A DNA stretch of 64,000 nt from Ruegeria sp. YS9 (GTDB lineage Bacteria > Pseudomonadota > Alphaproteobacteria > Rhodobacterales > Rhodobacteraceae): the NCBI RefSeq assembly GCF_024628725.1, contig NZ_CP102409.1:2451001-2515000 (forward strand), written 5' to 3'. A program made the translations under genes and the position numbers. Positions 1 to 9,133 of this stretch are shown here, in pieces; the stretch's first letter is position 1; every line of letters begins with the position of its first letter. The notes beneath the pieces were generated by a model. It was not told where the DNA came from. It was given only the letters and a program-made list of their open reading frames with translations, and searched no databases.

Positions 1-115
1 CAATCCCGTCACCGACGCTCAGCACGCGACCGATCTCGGCCACTTCGGCTTCCTGACCAAAATTCTTGATCTGGTCCTTCAGGATTGCAGAAATCTCTGC
101 AGCTTGGATTCCCAT
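1..115 (-). CDS. atpA: ATP synthase F1 alpha subunit, N-terminal fragment
   Basis: Only the first 38 codons lie in the window; the gene runs off the left edge. The minus-strand reading starts [19 protein letters not shown] and continues to ...[12 protein letters not shown], which is the beta-barrel N-terminus of bacterial F1 alpha subunits. Alpha forms the catalytic hexamer with beta on the cytoplasmic side of the F1Fo ATP synthase. The ATG follows the atpH stop directly (TAAATG), so translation is probably coupled. The usual alphaproteobacterial order atpH-atpA-atpG-atpD-atpC fits, but the later genes cannot be seen. Confidence 0.93.
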   Translation of the reverse strand, partial: MGIQAAEISAILKDQIKNFGQEAEVAEIGRVLSVGDGI

Positions 116-676
116 TTATCCGACCTCTTTCATTGCATTCTGTAGGGAGTTCAGCTTCGAACGGATCGAACTGTCGATCATTTTCGAGCCCACTTTAACG
201 ACAAGACCGCCGATGAGGCTTTCATCCACGGTCGCATTGATTGTCACCGTCTTGCCCACGCGCTCGGACAGTGTCTTGGACAGTTTTTCCATCTGGGTCT
301 TGGTCAGCGCCTTGGCCGAGGCGACCTCGGCGGTCACTTCGCCGCGCTCTTCGGCCAGCATGTCGCGCAGAACCTTCAGCAATTGCGGCAAGACGAACAG
401 GCGACGCTTCTGCGCCATCAGACCCAGTGTGTTGCGCAGGATGGGGTTCAGACCCATCTTGTCTGCGATCGCAGTGATCGCGCCTTCCTGTTCAGCGCGG
501 GAAACCAGCGGCGAGGCGATCAGGTCGCGCAGCTCTGCACTGTCGTCCAGCGCTGCTGCCAGATCATTGATGCCGGATTCCAGACCTGCAAGGTCGTTGT
601 TCTCTTTTGCGATCTCGAAGATCGCGGTGGCATAGCGCTCGGCGATGCCAGTGGAAATCGAAGCTGGTTCGGACAC
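116..676 (-). CDS. atpH: ATP synthase F1 delta subunit
   Basis: The product is about 186 aa and begins (V/M)SEPASISTGIAERYATAIF, the helical start of the delta/OSCP family; the C-terminal half has GGLVVKVGSKMIDSSIRSKL, the family signature. Delta links F1 to the peripheral stalk b subunits. The frame is open further upstream, to 799, but I chose the GTG at 676. It has a GGAAGG ribosome site six bases upstream and gives the normal family length. It is the first gene of the operon and abuts atpA. Identity is firm; the start is slightly less certain. Confidence 0.93.
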   Translation of the reverse strand: MSEPASISTGIAERYATAIFEIAKENNDLAGLESGINDLAAALDDSAELRDLIASPLVSRAEQEGAITAIADKMGLNPILRNTLGLMAQKRRLFVLPQLLKVLRDMLAEERGEVTAEVASAKALTKTQMEKLSKTLSERVGKTVTINATVDESLIGGLVVKVGSKMIDSSIRSKLNSLQNAMKEVG

Positions 677-978
677 GTCCACCCTTCCGATATTTTGGGC
701 CCCGAATTCGCGTGCGGCAGCTACCCCGGGGGCGTGAAGAAACCCCGTCCTTGAAGGGCGGGGATCAAAATCACCGGGGATGTAGCAGAGCCGAACCAAC
801 CAAGCAATACGCTATAGCGGTAACAGAATTATCCACAAATTGTTATTTTTCATGAACTTACGGCAAGTGCGACGGTTTGAACACATTGGCCCAGTTGAAA
901 AATGTTACGAATATGCAGGTTTTTGCGATTCCTGTGACTTTTTTTCCTCTGTTTTTCACATGGAAATGCCCGGGTTTG
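677..978 (-). promoter_or_regulatory. Upstream region and leader of the atp operon
   Basis: About 300 bases lie between the methyltransferase stop and atpH with no convincing gene. On the minus strand a sigma70-like pair, TTGCTT (802-807) and TACATC (779-784), is separated by 17 bases. The presumed transcript would then carry a short hairpin at 743-763 (an 8-bp stem with one mismatch and a five-base loop) before the atpH ribosome site. The promoter is a pattern match only. Confidence 0.45.
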
Positions 979-1713
979 TCAGGCGGGCTTCAGCAAGCCG
1001 TCAAGCGCCTTGATCGGCTTTTTGACCGCATCCTTGGTCACGCTGCCGCTTGGCGGGCGTATATGTTTGCTGACTTCGACCATCAGCACCCCGCCCGCCA
1101 TCACCGTCGGAATCCGCTGGCCGGTCTTTTCGATCAGATTGCCGGATTTCAACCAGAAACGCCGGAATGACGGAGGCATGTACAAGGCCGAGCAATGCAC
1201 CTCGGGCAGGAAGTGATGCGCCTTGAGCTGGTTTTCCAGCTGAGTTGCAGAATACGGACGTCCGAACCCGAACGGGGTCTTGTCCGACCGTGACCACAGG
1301 CCCGCCCGGTTGGGTACGATGAAGACGGCCCGGCCACCGGGGCCCAGCACGCGCCAGCATTCGTCAAGCAACTGGTTTGGCCGTTCCGACGTTTCCAGCC
1401 CATGCATCACCACAAGCTTGTCCACGTGGCCGGTCTCGATCGGCCAGAGGGTTTCTTCGGTCAGGACCGAAACGTTGGGCATACCTGCCGGCCAGGGCAT
1501 CACGCCCTGTGGTCCCGGCATCAGCCCGATGACCCGGCGCGCATCCGACAGGTAAGGGCGCAGCAAAGGGACCGCGAAACCGAATCCCGCCACTGTCTGG
1601 CCCTTTGCTTCGGGCCAAAGCTCGATCAGACGCCCGCGAATAGCCGCCTGCGCCGCACGACCCAGTGTGCTGCGGTAATAGAAGTTCCTCAGATCCTGTA
1701 CATCAAGATGCAT
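979..1713 (-). CDS. Class I SAM-dependent methyltransferase
   Basis: About 244 aa from the ATG at 1713 ([19 protein letters not shown]). The Rossmann-type methyltransferase core is visible: motif I-like [14 protein letters not shown] near residues 36-50, then [11 protein letters not shown] (motif IV region) and [19 protein letters not shown] (post-motif region with the usual GG turn). The C-terminal tail is basic ([14 protein letters not shown]). The substrate is unknown. It is transcribed toward atpH but lies about 300 bases from it, and it diverges from gloB with a 61-base gap. An ATG three codons upstream (1722) is also possible. Motif I is degenerate, so a weak or altered cofactor site cannot be excluded. 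Confidence 0.75.
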   Translation of the reverse strand: MHLDVQDLRNFYYRSTLGRAAQAAIRGRLIELWPEAKGQTVAGFGFAVPLLRPYLSDARRVIGLMPGPQGVMPWPAGMPNVSVLTEETLWPIETGHVDKLVVMHGLETSERPNQLLDECWRVLGPGGRAVFIVPNRAGLWSRSDKTPFGFGRPYSATQLENQLKAHHFLPEVHCSALYMPPSFRRFWLKSGNLIEKTGQRIPTVMAGGVLMVEVSKHIRPPSGSVTKDAVKKPIKALDGLLKPA

Positions 1714-1774
1714 TGCGGACATCCGGTCAATCGGCTTAGCTGGGCGCAGTCTAGCAATGAAAGGGCAAAAAGCC

Positions 1775-2542
1775 ATGCCTCTTGAAATCGTTACAATCCC
1801 GTGCCTGAGCGACAATTACGCCTTTCTGGCGCATGACGCCGTCACTGGCCAGACCGCCCTGATCGACGCACCCGAGGCCGGACCGATCCTGAAAGCGCTG
1901 GATGACAGGGGGTGGTCACTGTCACATGTTCTGTTGACCCATCATCACTGGGATCACGTGGACGGGCTGGCGGAAATATTGGCCAAACAGCCGGCAAAGG
2001 TCATCGGGGCCGCTGCTGACGCAAATCGCCTGCCGCCGCTGGATCAGCAGGTCACCGAGGGGGACAGTTTCGAGATAGGCGGCGAACCGGTTCAGGTTCT
2101 GGACGTTTCCGGGCATACGGATGGCCATATCGCTTTCTACATGCCGCAGAGTTCTGCCGTGTTCACCGCCGACAGCCTGATGGCGCTGGGTTGTGGACGC
2201 CTGTTCGAGGGCACGCCCGCACAAATGTGGGCCTCTCTGAGCAAGCTGGCCGCCCTGCCGGACGACACTTTGGTCTGTTCAGGGCATGAATATACACAAT
2301 CCAACGCCAAATTCGCGATTACTGTCGATCCCGAAAACCAAGCCTTGAAAGATCGCATGGCGGATATCGACCGCGCGCGTGCCGCCGGGAAAACCACTGT
2401 TCCTTCCATTCTGGCCCTTGAAAAGGCCACAAATCCGTTCCTGAGGGCCGCCGATCCGGCGATTCAGGCGAAATTGGGTATGGTCGGCGCTGACCCCGAG
2501 GCCGTTTTTGCCGAAATCCGGGCTAGAAAAGACCGGTTCTGA
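1775..2542 (+). CDS. gloB: Hydroxyacylglutathione hydrolase (glyoxalase II)
   Basis: A 255 aa metallo-beta-lactamase-fold hydrolase. It cleaves S-lactoylglutathione to lactate and glutathione in cytoplasmic methylglyoxal detoxification. The dinuclear metal motif [10 protein letters not shown] sits at residues 55-64, with further ligands in [15 protein letters not shown] and CSGHEYTQ. The C-terminal helical glyoxalase II domain carries the substrate-binding [14 protein letters not shown] segment. Length is normal for the family. The frame also has an ATG six codons upstream (1757); [17 protein letters not shown] is the usual family start, so I used 1775. Confidence 0.93.
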   Translation: MPLEIVTIPCLSDNYAFLAHDAVTGQTALIDAPEAGPILKALDDRGWSLSHVLLTHHHWDHVDGLAEILAKQPAKVIGAAADANRLPPLDQQVTEGDSFEIGGEPVQVLDVSGHTDGHIAFYMPQSSAVFTADSLMALGCGRLFEGTPAQMWASLSKLAALPDDTLVCSGHEYTQSNAKFAITVDPENQALKDRMADIDRARAAGKTTVPSILALEKATNPFLRAADPAIQAKLGMVGADPEAVFAEIRARKDRF

Positions 2543-2716
2543 TGCCTATTTCCCCCTCTTCACGGCCACGGTCACAACAAATGTGACTGTCAAGTGAAAG
2601 AAAACCCTTGAAGCCGCGCCACGATCAACCAAACTCTAATAGTATGAGGACATGGTTGGGATGGGGTTCCGGCCGAAAGCCCGCCCCTTTCTGACCCAAG
2701 ACAGAGGAGCACCCGC

Positions 2717-5041
2717 GTGCCTTCATTCTCGAGCACATTGGAACAAGCCATCCACGCGGCCTTGGCGGCTGCGAATGAACGGCGCCATGAATTCGCAACG
2801 CTGGAGCATTTGCTGCTGGCCCTTCTGGAAGAACCCGATGCCGTGCGCGTCATGAAAGCGTGCAGTGTCGATCTGGACGAGTTGCGCAGCACTTTGGTTG
2901 AGTTCATCGACGAGGACCTTTCGAATCTGGTCACCGATATCGACGGATCCGAAGCCGTACCCACCGCAGCGTTCCAGCGCGTCATTCAGCGCGCGGCGAT
3001 CCACGTTCAAAGCTCGGGCCGGACCGAAGTGACCGGCGCCAACGTACTGGTTGCCATATTCGCCGAGCGCGAAAGCAATGCCGCCTATTTTCTGCAAGAG
3101 CAGGACATGACCCGTTACGACGCGGTCAATTTCATCGCGCATGGTGTCGCCAAAGATCCGGCCTATGGCGAAAGCCGCTCGGTATCCGGTGCGGATCAGG
3201 TGGAAGAAGACGCCCAGACCACATCCGGTGAAGCCGAACAGAAAGAAAGCGCGCTTGGAAAATACTGCGTGGATCTGAACGCCAAGGCTCGAGCTGGCGA
3301 TGTCGATCCGCTGATCGGACGCTCGGACGAGGTGGAACGCTGCATCCAGGTGCTGTGCCGCCGCCGCAAGAACAACCCGCTGCTGGTGGGGGATCCGGGT
3401 GTGGGCAAGACCGCCATCGCAGAAGGCCTTGCGCACAAGATCGTCGGTGGCGAGGCCCCCGATGTGCTGGCCAACACCACGATCTATTCGCTGGACATGG
3501 GCGCGCTGCTGGCCGGAACCCGCTATCGCGGTGATTTCGAAGAACGTCTGAAAGCGGTTGTGACCGAGTTGGAGGATCACCCGGACGCGGTGTTGTTCAT
3601 CGACGAGATCCATACCGTGATCGGTGCCGGGGCAACCTCGGGCGGGGCTATGGATGCCTCGAACCTGCTGAAGCCTGCGCTTCAGGGCGGCAAACTGCGC
3701 ACCATGGGCTCGACCACCTACAAGGAGTTCCGTCAACACTTTGAAAAGGACCGTGCGCTGAGCCGCCGGTTCCAGAAGATCGACGTGAACGAACCTTCGG
3801 TGGAAGACAGCGTAAAGATCTTGCGCGGGCTAAAGCCCTATTTCGAAGAGCATCATGACATCAAATACACCGCCGATGCCATCAAGACGGCGGTGGAGCT
3901 GTCGGCCCGCTATATCAACGACCGCAAACTGCCCGACAAGGCCATCGACGTGATCGACGAGGCTGGCGCGGCGCAGCATCTGGTCGCGGAAAGCAAGCGG
4001 CGCAAAACCATTGGCGTCAAAGAAATCGAAGCGGTTGTCGCCAAGATCGCGCGTATTCCGCCCAAGAACGTCACAAAGGATGATGCGTTGGTGCTGAAAG
4101 ACCTCGAAGCCTCGCTGAAACGGGTGGTGTTTGGTCAGGATCTGGCCATCGAGGCGCTGTCCAGCGCGATCAAACTGGCCCGTGCCGGTCTGCGCGAACC
4201 TGAGAAACCCATCGGCAACTACCTGTTCGCTGGTCCTACCGGGGTCGGGAAAACCGAGGTGGCGAAACAGCTGGCGGATACGCTGGGTGTGGAGCTTTTG
4301 CGGTTCGACATGTCGGAATACATGGAGAAGCACGCGGTCAGCCGCCTGATCGGTGCCCCTCCGGGCTATGTCGGGTTCGATCAGGGTGGTTTGCTGACCG
4401 ACGGTGTCGACCAGCATCCGCATTGCGTGTTGTTGCTGGACGAGATCGAAAAAGCGCATCCGGACGTGTTCAACATCCTATTGCAGGTGATGGACCATGG
4501 CGAGTTGACCGATCACAACGGTCGCACGGTGAACTTCCGCAATGTGGTTCTGATCATGACGTCGAACGCCGGCGCGCAAGAGCAGGCCAAAGCCGCCATC
4601 GGTTTCGGGCGCGATCGGCGCGAAGGCGAAGACACGGCCGCGATCGAGCGCATGTTCACACCGGAATTCCGCAACCGTCTGGACGCCGTGATCTCCTTCG
4701 CACCGCTGCCGAAAGAGGTCATTTTGCAGGTGGTCGAGAAATTCGTCCTACAGCTTGAGGCGCAACTGCTGGATCGCGGCGTGAGCATCGATCTGACGCC
4801 CAAAGCTGCCGAGTGGCTGGCCGACAAGGGATATGACGACAAGATGGGTGCACGCCCGCTGGGACGTGTCATTCAGGAACATATCAAGAAGCCTCTGGCC
4901 GAGGAGTTGCTTTTCGGCAAACTGGCCAAGGGCGGTGTGGTTCGTGTCTCGGTCAAGAAGGGCGAACTGGATCTTGAAATTCTTGGGCCGGACCAACGGC
5001 GCATTTCAGGAGACAAGCCACCTCTGTTGACGGCAGACTGA
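2717..5041 (+). CDS. clpA: ATP-dependent Clp protease ATP-binding subunit ClpA
   Basis: A 774 aa class 1 Clp/Hsp100 unfoldase that feeds substrates to ClpP. The N-domain (about residues 1-140) begins MPSFSSTLEQAIHAALA. The first AAA+ module has Walker A GDPGVGKTA near residue 230 and Walker B VLFIDEIHT near 292. The second has GPTGVGKTE near 505 and LLLDEIEKAHPD. There is no long middle coiled coil, so it is ClpA rather than ClpB. The GTG start at 2717 has AGAGGAG upstream. ClpS is not next to it and must be elsewhere. A strong intrinsic terminator follows, so it looks monocistronic. Confidence 0.96.
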   Translation: MPSFSSTLEQAIHAALAAANERRHEFATLEHLLLALLEEPDAVRVMKACSVDLDELRSTLVEFIDEDLSNLVTDIDGSEAVPTAAFQRVIQRAAIHVQSSGRTEVTGANVLVAIFAERESNAAYFLQEQDMTRYDAVNFIAHGVAKDPAYGESRSVSGADQVEEDAQTTSGEAEQKESALGKYCVDLNAKARAGDVDPLIGRSDEVERCIQVLCRRRKNNPLLVGDPGVGKTAIAEGLAHKIVGGEAPDVLANTTIYSLDMGALLAGTRYRGDFEERLKAVVTELEDHPDAVLFIDEIHTVIGAGATSGGAMDASNLLKPALQGGKLRTMGSTTYKEFRQHFEKDRALSRRFQKIDVNEPSVEDSVKILRGLKPYFEEHHDIKYTADAIKTAVELSARYINDRKLPDKAIDVIDEAGAAQHLVAESKRRKTIGVKEIEAVVAKIARIPPKNVTKDDALVLKDLEASLKRVVFGQDLAIEALSSAIKLARAGLREPEKPIGNYLFAGPTGVGKTEVAKQLADTLGVELLRFDMSEYMEKHAVSRLIGAPPGYVGFDQGGLLTDGVDQHPHCVLLLDEIEKAHPDVFNILLQVMDHGELTDHNGRTVNFRNVVLIMTSNAGAQEQAKAAIGFGRDRREGEDTAAIERMFTPEFRNRLDAVISFAPLPKEVILQVVEKFVLQLEAQLLDRGVSIDLTPKAAEWLADKGYDDKMGARPLGRVIQEHIKKPLAEELLFGKLAKGGVVRVSVKKGELDLEILGPDQRRISGDKPPLLTAD

Positions 5042-5066
5042 CCGGAGAACAGACAATTCCTTCAAA

Positions 5067-5096
5067 GCCCGGCGATCACCATCGCCGGGCTTTTTT
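5067..5096 (+). terminator. Intrinsic terminator of clpA
   Basis: A perfect 10-bp stem (GCCCGGCGAT / ATCGCCGGGC) with a four-base loop at 5067-5090 is followed by TTTTTT, 25 bases after the clpA stop codon. Confidence 0.92.
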
Positions 5097-5135
5097 CTCT
5101 GTCGGCAGCATGATTTTTCTCTGTCGGCAGCATGA
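5092..5135. repeat. 22-bp perfect tandem duplication
   Basis: TTTTTCTCTGTCGGCAGCATGA (22 bases) occurs twice back to back, at 5092-5113 and 5114-5135. The first copy overlaps the T-tract of the clpA terminator. It looks like a recent replication-slippage duplication. Confidence 0.9.
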
Positions 5136-5202
5136 AATGCGACGGAACCAGGCTTCTGCTGCGTGTCATCTTCAATGATGAACACAAAACAGGGATCGGC
5201 AC

Positions 5203-6090
5203 GTGAGCAAAATTTCAATCCTTTGGAGCGCCGCTTTTACCCTTTCTGCCGCGGCCGCGGTGGCAACCGCACAGCACAGGTTTCGCTATCACGACGAAAC
5301 GACCGCAGAACCGCTGAGGTTGGTGCCCGCAACCGAAAACCCCGGAGAAAACAGCGCCTCGGTGAAAGAGAAAGGCGGAAAAATCAAAGTGACGGGCAAT
5401 GGCATTCCTGATCATCTGGTTGGCCTGTTTCCAAACCGAGGCAACCCGCACCAGATCGAACAGCAGAAGGTTAGGTTGAAATTGCCTGCACAGCCCGCAG
5501 CCGAAGGAGCAGTCACGCCGCTGCAAATGGGGTGGAACTTTGGCGTGTCGCTCAATGGGGTTGTGTTTGACCCGCTGGCGGCCGAGTTCTGGCATGGCGA
5601 CCCCCGCTCCGGGTGGTCCTACGATGCGTTGGGAGGTGCCATTTCTTTAGGGCTGGATGCCAACTATGCCCATGTACAGCCGAACGGAAAGTACCACTAT
5701 CACGGTGTACCGACAGGGTTGGTCAAACGTCTGGGATGGTCACCGTCCGAGCACTCACCGTTGATCGGCTACGCCGCAGATGGCTTCCCCATCTATGCTG
5801 TGACTGGTGTTGTTGCGGGCAAAGTGACTGAAATGTCGTCGTCCTATCGTCTGAAATCCGGTCGCCGCCCCGGTGGCAATGCACCGGACGGGCGGCATGA
5901 CGGCACCTTCAACGAGGATTACGTTTTTGTTCAGGGTCACGGCAAGTTGGACCAATGCAACGGCGCCTTTACCGTTTCAGCAGAATACCCGTCAGGAACC
6001 TATGCGTATTTTCTTACCGAGGATTACCCGGTGGTGCCCCGATGTTTCATGGGCACACCAGATCAGAGCTTTCGCTTCGGCAGACGGTAA
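5203..6090 (+). CDS. Secreted YHYH-domain protein
   Basis: A 295 aa product with an N-terminal signal peptide (SILWSAAFTLSAAAAVATAQ) that predicts export. The name-giving motif NGKYHYHGVPTGL lies near residues 160-172 and is followed by HSPLIGYAADGFPIY and DGTFNEDYVFVQGHGKLDQCNG, both typical of the YHYH family. The family has no assigned biochemical role; the clustered histidines suggest metal binding. The GTG start at 5203 is chosen because the signal peptide follows immediately. It is a single gene between the clpA terminator and the convergent OmpA-like gene. Confidence 0.82.
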   Translation: MSKISILWSAAFTLSAAAAVATAQHRFRYHDETTAEPLRLVPATENPGENSASVKEKGGKIKVTGNGIPDHLVGLFPNRGNPHQIEQQKVRLKLPAQPAAEGAVTPLQMGWNFGVSLNGVVFDPLAAEFWHGDPRSGWSYDALGGAISLGLDANYAHVQPNGKYHYHGVPTGLVKRLGWSPSEHSPLIGYAADGFPIYAVTGVVAGKVTEMSSSYRLKSGRRPGGNAPDGRHDGTFNEDYVFVQGHGKLDQCNGAFTVSAEYPSGTYAYFLTEDYPVVPRCFMGTPDQSFRFGRR

Positions 6091-6139
6091 TCGGTTTGGC
6101 CCCGTCACGCGGATTGCGCAGCCAAGAGTAAGGGTCTTG

Positions 6140-7882
6140 CTATCTTTCCGTGAGTTTCAGCTCGATCCGGCGGTTTTGTGCCCGCGCCTCGGGCGTGTCA
6201 GCCGGGTTGACGGGCTGGAACTCTCCAAAACCGTTCGCAGACAGACGGTTGGGTGGAATGCCCAACGCGTCGACCATATAGCGCACAACAGACAACGCGC
6301 GACCCTGGCTGAGTTCCCAGTTGTCCCGGTATCGGCCCGAACCGGCCAGCGGAACGTTGTCGGTATGGCCGTCGACCCGGATCACCCAGTTCAGGCCGGG
6401 CGGAATTTCGGCGGCGACACTGCGCAGGATGTCGGCAACTTTCGCAACCTCCTGCCGCCCTTCCGCGGACAGCACGGCTGATCCTGTCGGAAACAAAACC
6501 TCGGACGAAAAGACAAAGCGGTCGCCTTCAATCCGCACGCCTTCCTGATCGCCAAGGACATCCCGAAGACGTCCGAAGAATTCCGAACGATAGCGTTGCA
6601 GATCTTCCGCCTGCGCTGCCAGTTCCTCATTCTGACCGGCCAGGGCTTCGGCCTCGGCCTCGAGACGCAGACGTTCGGCTTCTTCCAGCAGTCGGCGGCG
6701 GCGTTCTTCCGAAGCGGCACGGGCAAGCGCGGCATTCAGGTCCTGCCCCAAAGTCTGGATTTGGATCTCGGCGGCCTCGTTGCGCTCTTCAAAATCATCC
6801 AGCAGGGCCTGCAATGACCCCAACTGCCCACGCAGGGCGGCAATCTGCTGGTTCAGCAGGGCCGCCTCACGCTGGGCCTCGGCAGAGATTTCTTTCTCCT
6901 CCGACAAGGTCGACTCGGCCAGTGCCAGCAAGGCCTGCCTTTGTTCGGCCAGGGTGCGTTGCTCATCTGCATCCGCCTGCGCTTGCGTTTGCGCCTCCAG
7001 GGCGGCTTCAAGCTGGGCGCGCAATTCCTCAGGGCTCACGTCGCCGAATTGCCGCTCAAGCTCGGCCCGCGCGGCTTGCGCGGCGGCCAGAAGGGTCAGC
7101 GTGTCTTCGGCATCTTTGCGTTGTGCCTCCAACGCGAGCGTCATGGCCGTCAGCTCGGCATCTGCATCCTGAAGGCGGTTTCGCAATGCTTCGGCAGCAG
7201 CAGCTTCGGCCAGACGGGCGGCTTCCTCATCGCTCAGTTGCTGTTCAAGGGCCGTGATTTCCGCCGCGTGTTCCTTGCCGCTTTGCTCGAGATCCGCGAC
7301 CAGTGCCTCCAGCGCCTCGCGGCGGGCGGCAGCCAAACGGGCCGCTTCGGTCTGTGCATCGATTTCGTCGCGACTTTGTGCAAGGGCAAGGTTCAGTGCC
7401 TCTTGATCCGTCAGCAATTGCGCGCGCTCGGTCTCAAGCGCGGCAATGTCGCCCAAAGCCTGTTCCTGTTCGGCAAGCAGCGCCGCAACCTGTGCTTCGA
7501 AATTCGTGATACGGGTCTGCGCCTGATCCAGCGCGGCGGCCTGACGGTCGCGTTCGGTGGTTAGTGAGGCGATCAGTGACTGCGCTTGCGCCAGGTCGTC
7601 TTCGGCCTGCGACAGCGTCGTGTTCAACGCGCCCAGCCTTGCCTGCAAGCGACTGTTTTCACGCTCTTCCAACCCCAGCGCGCCCGCAAGCGCTGCAACT
7701 TCGTCTGCCAATGTCGTCAGTTCGTCTTCCTGCCCCGAGATGGTTTCTCGCAACACGAACTGAATCACCATGAAGATGGTCAGAACGAAAGTCAGCACCA
7801 TCAACAGCCCCGTCATCGCGTCCACGAATCCGGGCCAGACCGAGCCCTGAAAGCGTTGACCGGTGCGGCGGGACAGCGCCAT
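6140..7882 (-). CDS. MotB/TolR-like protein with long coiled coil and OmpA peptidoglycan-binding domain
   Basis: A 580 aa protein with one membrane segment near residues 20-46. An Asp at residue 21 (GFVDAMTGLL) sits where MotB and TolR carry their proton-conducting aspartate. Residues 50-420 are Ala/Glu/Gln/Leu-rich heptads, a very long periplasmic coiled coil. The C-terminus is an OmpA-like domain (VDGHTDNVPLAGSGRY, LSANGFGEFQPVNP, QNRRIELKL) that would bind peptidoglycan. It starts three bases after the stop of the upstream MotA/ExbB-like gene, so the two form an operon and very likely one inner-membrane stator-like complex. No flagellar, Tol or TonB genes adjoin. The cellular process driven is unknown. 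Confidence 0.85.
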   Translation of the reverse strand: MALSRRTGQRFQGSVWPGFVDAMTGLLMVLTFVLTIFMVIQFVLRETISGQEDELTTLADEVAALAGALGLEERENSRLQARLGALNTTLSQAEDDLAQAQSLIASLTTERDRQAAALDQAQTRITNFEAQVAALLAEQEQALGDIAALETERAQLLTDQEALNLALAQSRDEIDAQTEAARLAAARREALEALVADLEQSGKEHAAEITALEQQLSDEEAARLAEAAAAEALRNRLQDADAELTAMTLALEAQRKDAEDTLTLLAAAQAARAELERQFGDVSPEELRAQLEAALEAQTQAQADADEQRTLAEQRQALLALAESTLSEEKEISAEAQREAALLNQQIAALRGQLGSLQALLDDFEERNEAAEIQIQTLGQDLNAALARAASEERRRRLLEEAERLRLEAEAEALAGQNEELAAQAEDLQRYRSEFFGRLRDVLGDQEGVRIEGDRFVFSSEVLFPTGSAVLSAEGRQEVAKVADILRSVAAEIPPGLNWVIRVDGHTDNVPLAGSGRYRDNWELSQGRALSVVRYMVDALGIPPNRLSANGFGEFQPVNPADTPEARAQNRRIELKLTER

Positions 7883-7885
7883 GGG

Positions 7886-9064
7886 CTACTCTCCTTCCGG
7901 CGTGGTGCGCACCGCACCCCGCGGCAGAGTCAGGGCCTTGACCAGCAGTTCGATATCCTTGCGGAATTCGTTCATGCTTTCCTGCCGACCCGCCGAAATC
8001 TCTTCGAGAATGCGCAGCAGTTGCACATCCATCGAGCGCAGGCGCATCCGGCTTTCGGCGTCGATGCCATCGCCTGCACCGTGTTCGCGCATGTGGTCAA
8101 GCAACGCATCCTGCCCCAGCGCGACACGCTCCAGAGCAGACGTGACGCTTTCGGTATTGGCCTGACGATTGTTCATCTTGGCAATCACATCGACCAGCTG
8201 CCCCAGCTTGGCCGAAACCTCAGCCCGCTCACTTTCCTGAGCGGCGAACAGATCCTGCAATGCATCCATCTGTTCGGACATGGCATCCAGCACAGGTGTC
8301 AGTACGGCGATCTCTGCCCCGCCCTCTTCGCCGCTGGCAAATCCAACGCGGGTGATCGAGGACAGCCATTCTTCGAGCTCGCGATAGAAGCGGTTCTGCC
8401 CGTGCCCGGCAAACACTTCGAGCAGACCAACAATCAGCGATCCCGCCAGACCCAGCAGAGACGACCCGAACGCAACACCCATCCCCTGCAACTGCGCCTC
8501 GAGCCCCGTCATCAGACGATTGAAGACGGCCAGCCCCTCTTCGCCTTCCTGCGGGTTCAGGCTGCGGATTGTGTCGACAATGGCTGGAACGGTTGTCGCC
8601 AGGCCGAAGAATGTACCCAGCAGACCCAGATAGATCAGAACGTTGGTTATATAACGCGTGATTTCCCGTTCTTCTTCGACACGCTCGGCCACGGAATCCA
8701 GAATGGACCGGGTAGAGGTGGAACTGATCTGCGAGCGCGCGCCTCGCTCGCGCAGCAGCGATGCCAAAGGCGCCAGCAACTGTGGTGTGCGCGCATCTTC
8801 GCGAACAACACCACCGACAAAGGCCTCGATCCAGCGCACGGACCCGATCAGCTGCGTAACCTGATAAAAACAGGCGAAGACGCCGATAAAGAACACAATC
8901 AGGATGAAGCCATTCAGATACGGATTGGCATAAAAAACCGGCAAAACGTATGGAAGCGCCAGAAACACCCCCAGCCCGGACAGGCCGATCGCCATCAACA
9001 TCAACAGAATTTGTCGAATTGGATGCGAGAAATGGGGTCTCGCGCCCTGATGTGCCTGCGCCAT
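7886..9064 (-). CDS. MotA/TolQ/ExbB-type proton channel subunit
   Basis: A 392 aa membrane protein. Hydrophobic segments lie near residues 18-38 and 46-68. After a cytoplasmic stretch, the conserved channel pair follows: NVLIYLGLLGTFFGLATTVPAIVDTI (about 140-165) and MGVAFGSSLLGLAGSLIVGLLEVF (about 195-220). That GLLGTFFGL...AFGSSLLGLAG signature marks the MotA/TolQ/ExbB superfamily. Unlike typical 230-aa ExbB proteins it has about 170 further C-terminal residues rich in helices, probably cytoplasmic. It is followed at three bases by the OmpA/MotB-like gene, its presumed partner. Confidence 0.86.
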   Translation of the reverse strand: MAQAHQGARPHFSHPIRQILLMLMAIGLSGLGVFLALPYVLPVFYANPYLNGFILIVFFIGVFACFYQVTQLIGSVRWIEAFVGGVVREDARTPQLLAPLASLLRERGARSQISSTSTRSILDSVAERVEEEREITRYITNVLIYLGLLGTFFGLATTVPAIVDTIRSLNPQEGEEGLAVFNRLMTGLEAQLQGMGVAFGSSLLGLAGSLIVGLLEVFAGHGQNRFYRELEEWLSSITRVGFASGEEGGAEIAVLTPVLDAMSEQMDALQDLFAAQESERAEVSAKLGQLVDVIAKMNNRQANTESVTSALERVALGQDALLDHMREHGAGDGIDAESRMRLRSMDVQLLRILEEISAGRQESMNEFRKDIELLVKALTLPRGAVRTTPEGE

Positions 9065-9133
9065 GCGCGTGGTTCCCGATTTTTGCCTGCTTTGCGTCGA
9101 ATCTAGCGGGATTCCGCGCGTGACGCCAAGAGT

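Noticed and set aside
6140..9064. ZorA/ZorB of a Zorya anti-phage system
   Set aside because: The two proteins have the right domain types, but no ZorC/ZorD/ZorE genes flank them; neighbours are housekeeping genes (YHYH protein, gamma-glutamylcyclotransferase).
7586..9106. Long plus-strand frame (about 506 codons) opposite the MotA-like gene
   Set aside because: Antisense shadow rich in Gln/Arg/His, as expected for the complement of the coding strand.
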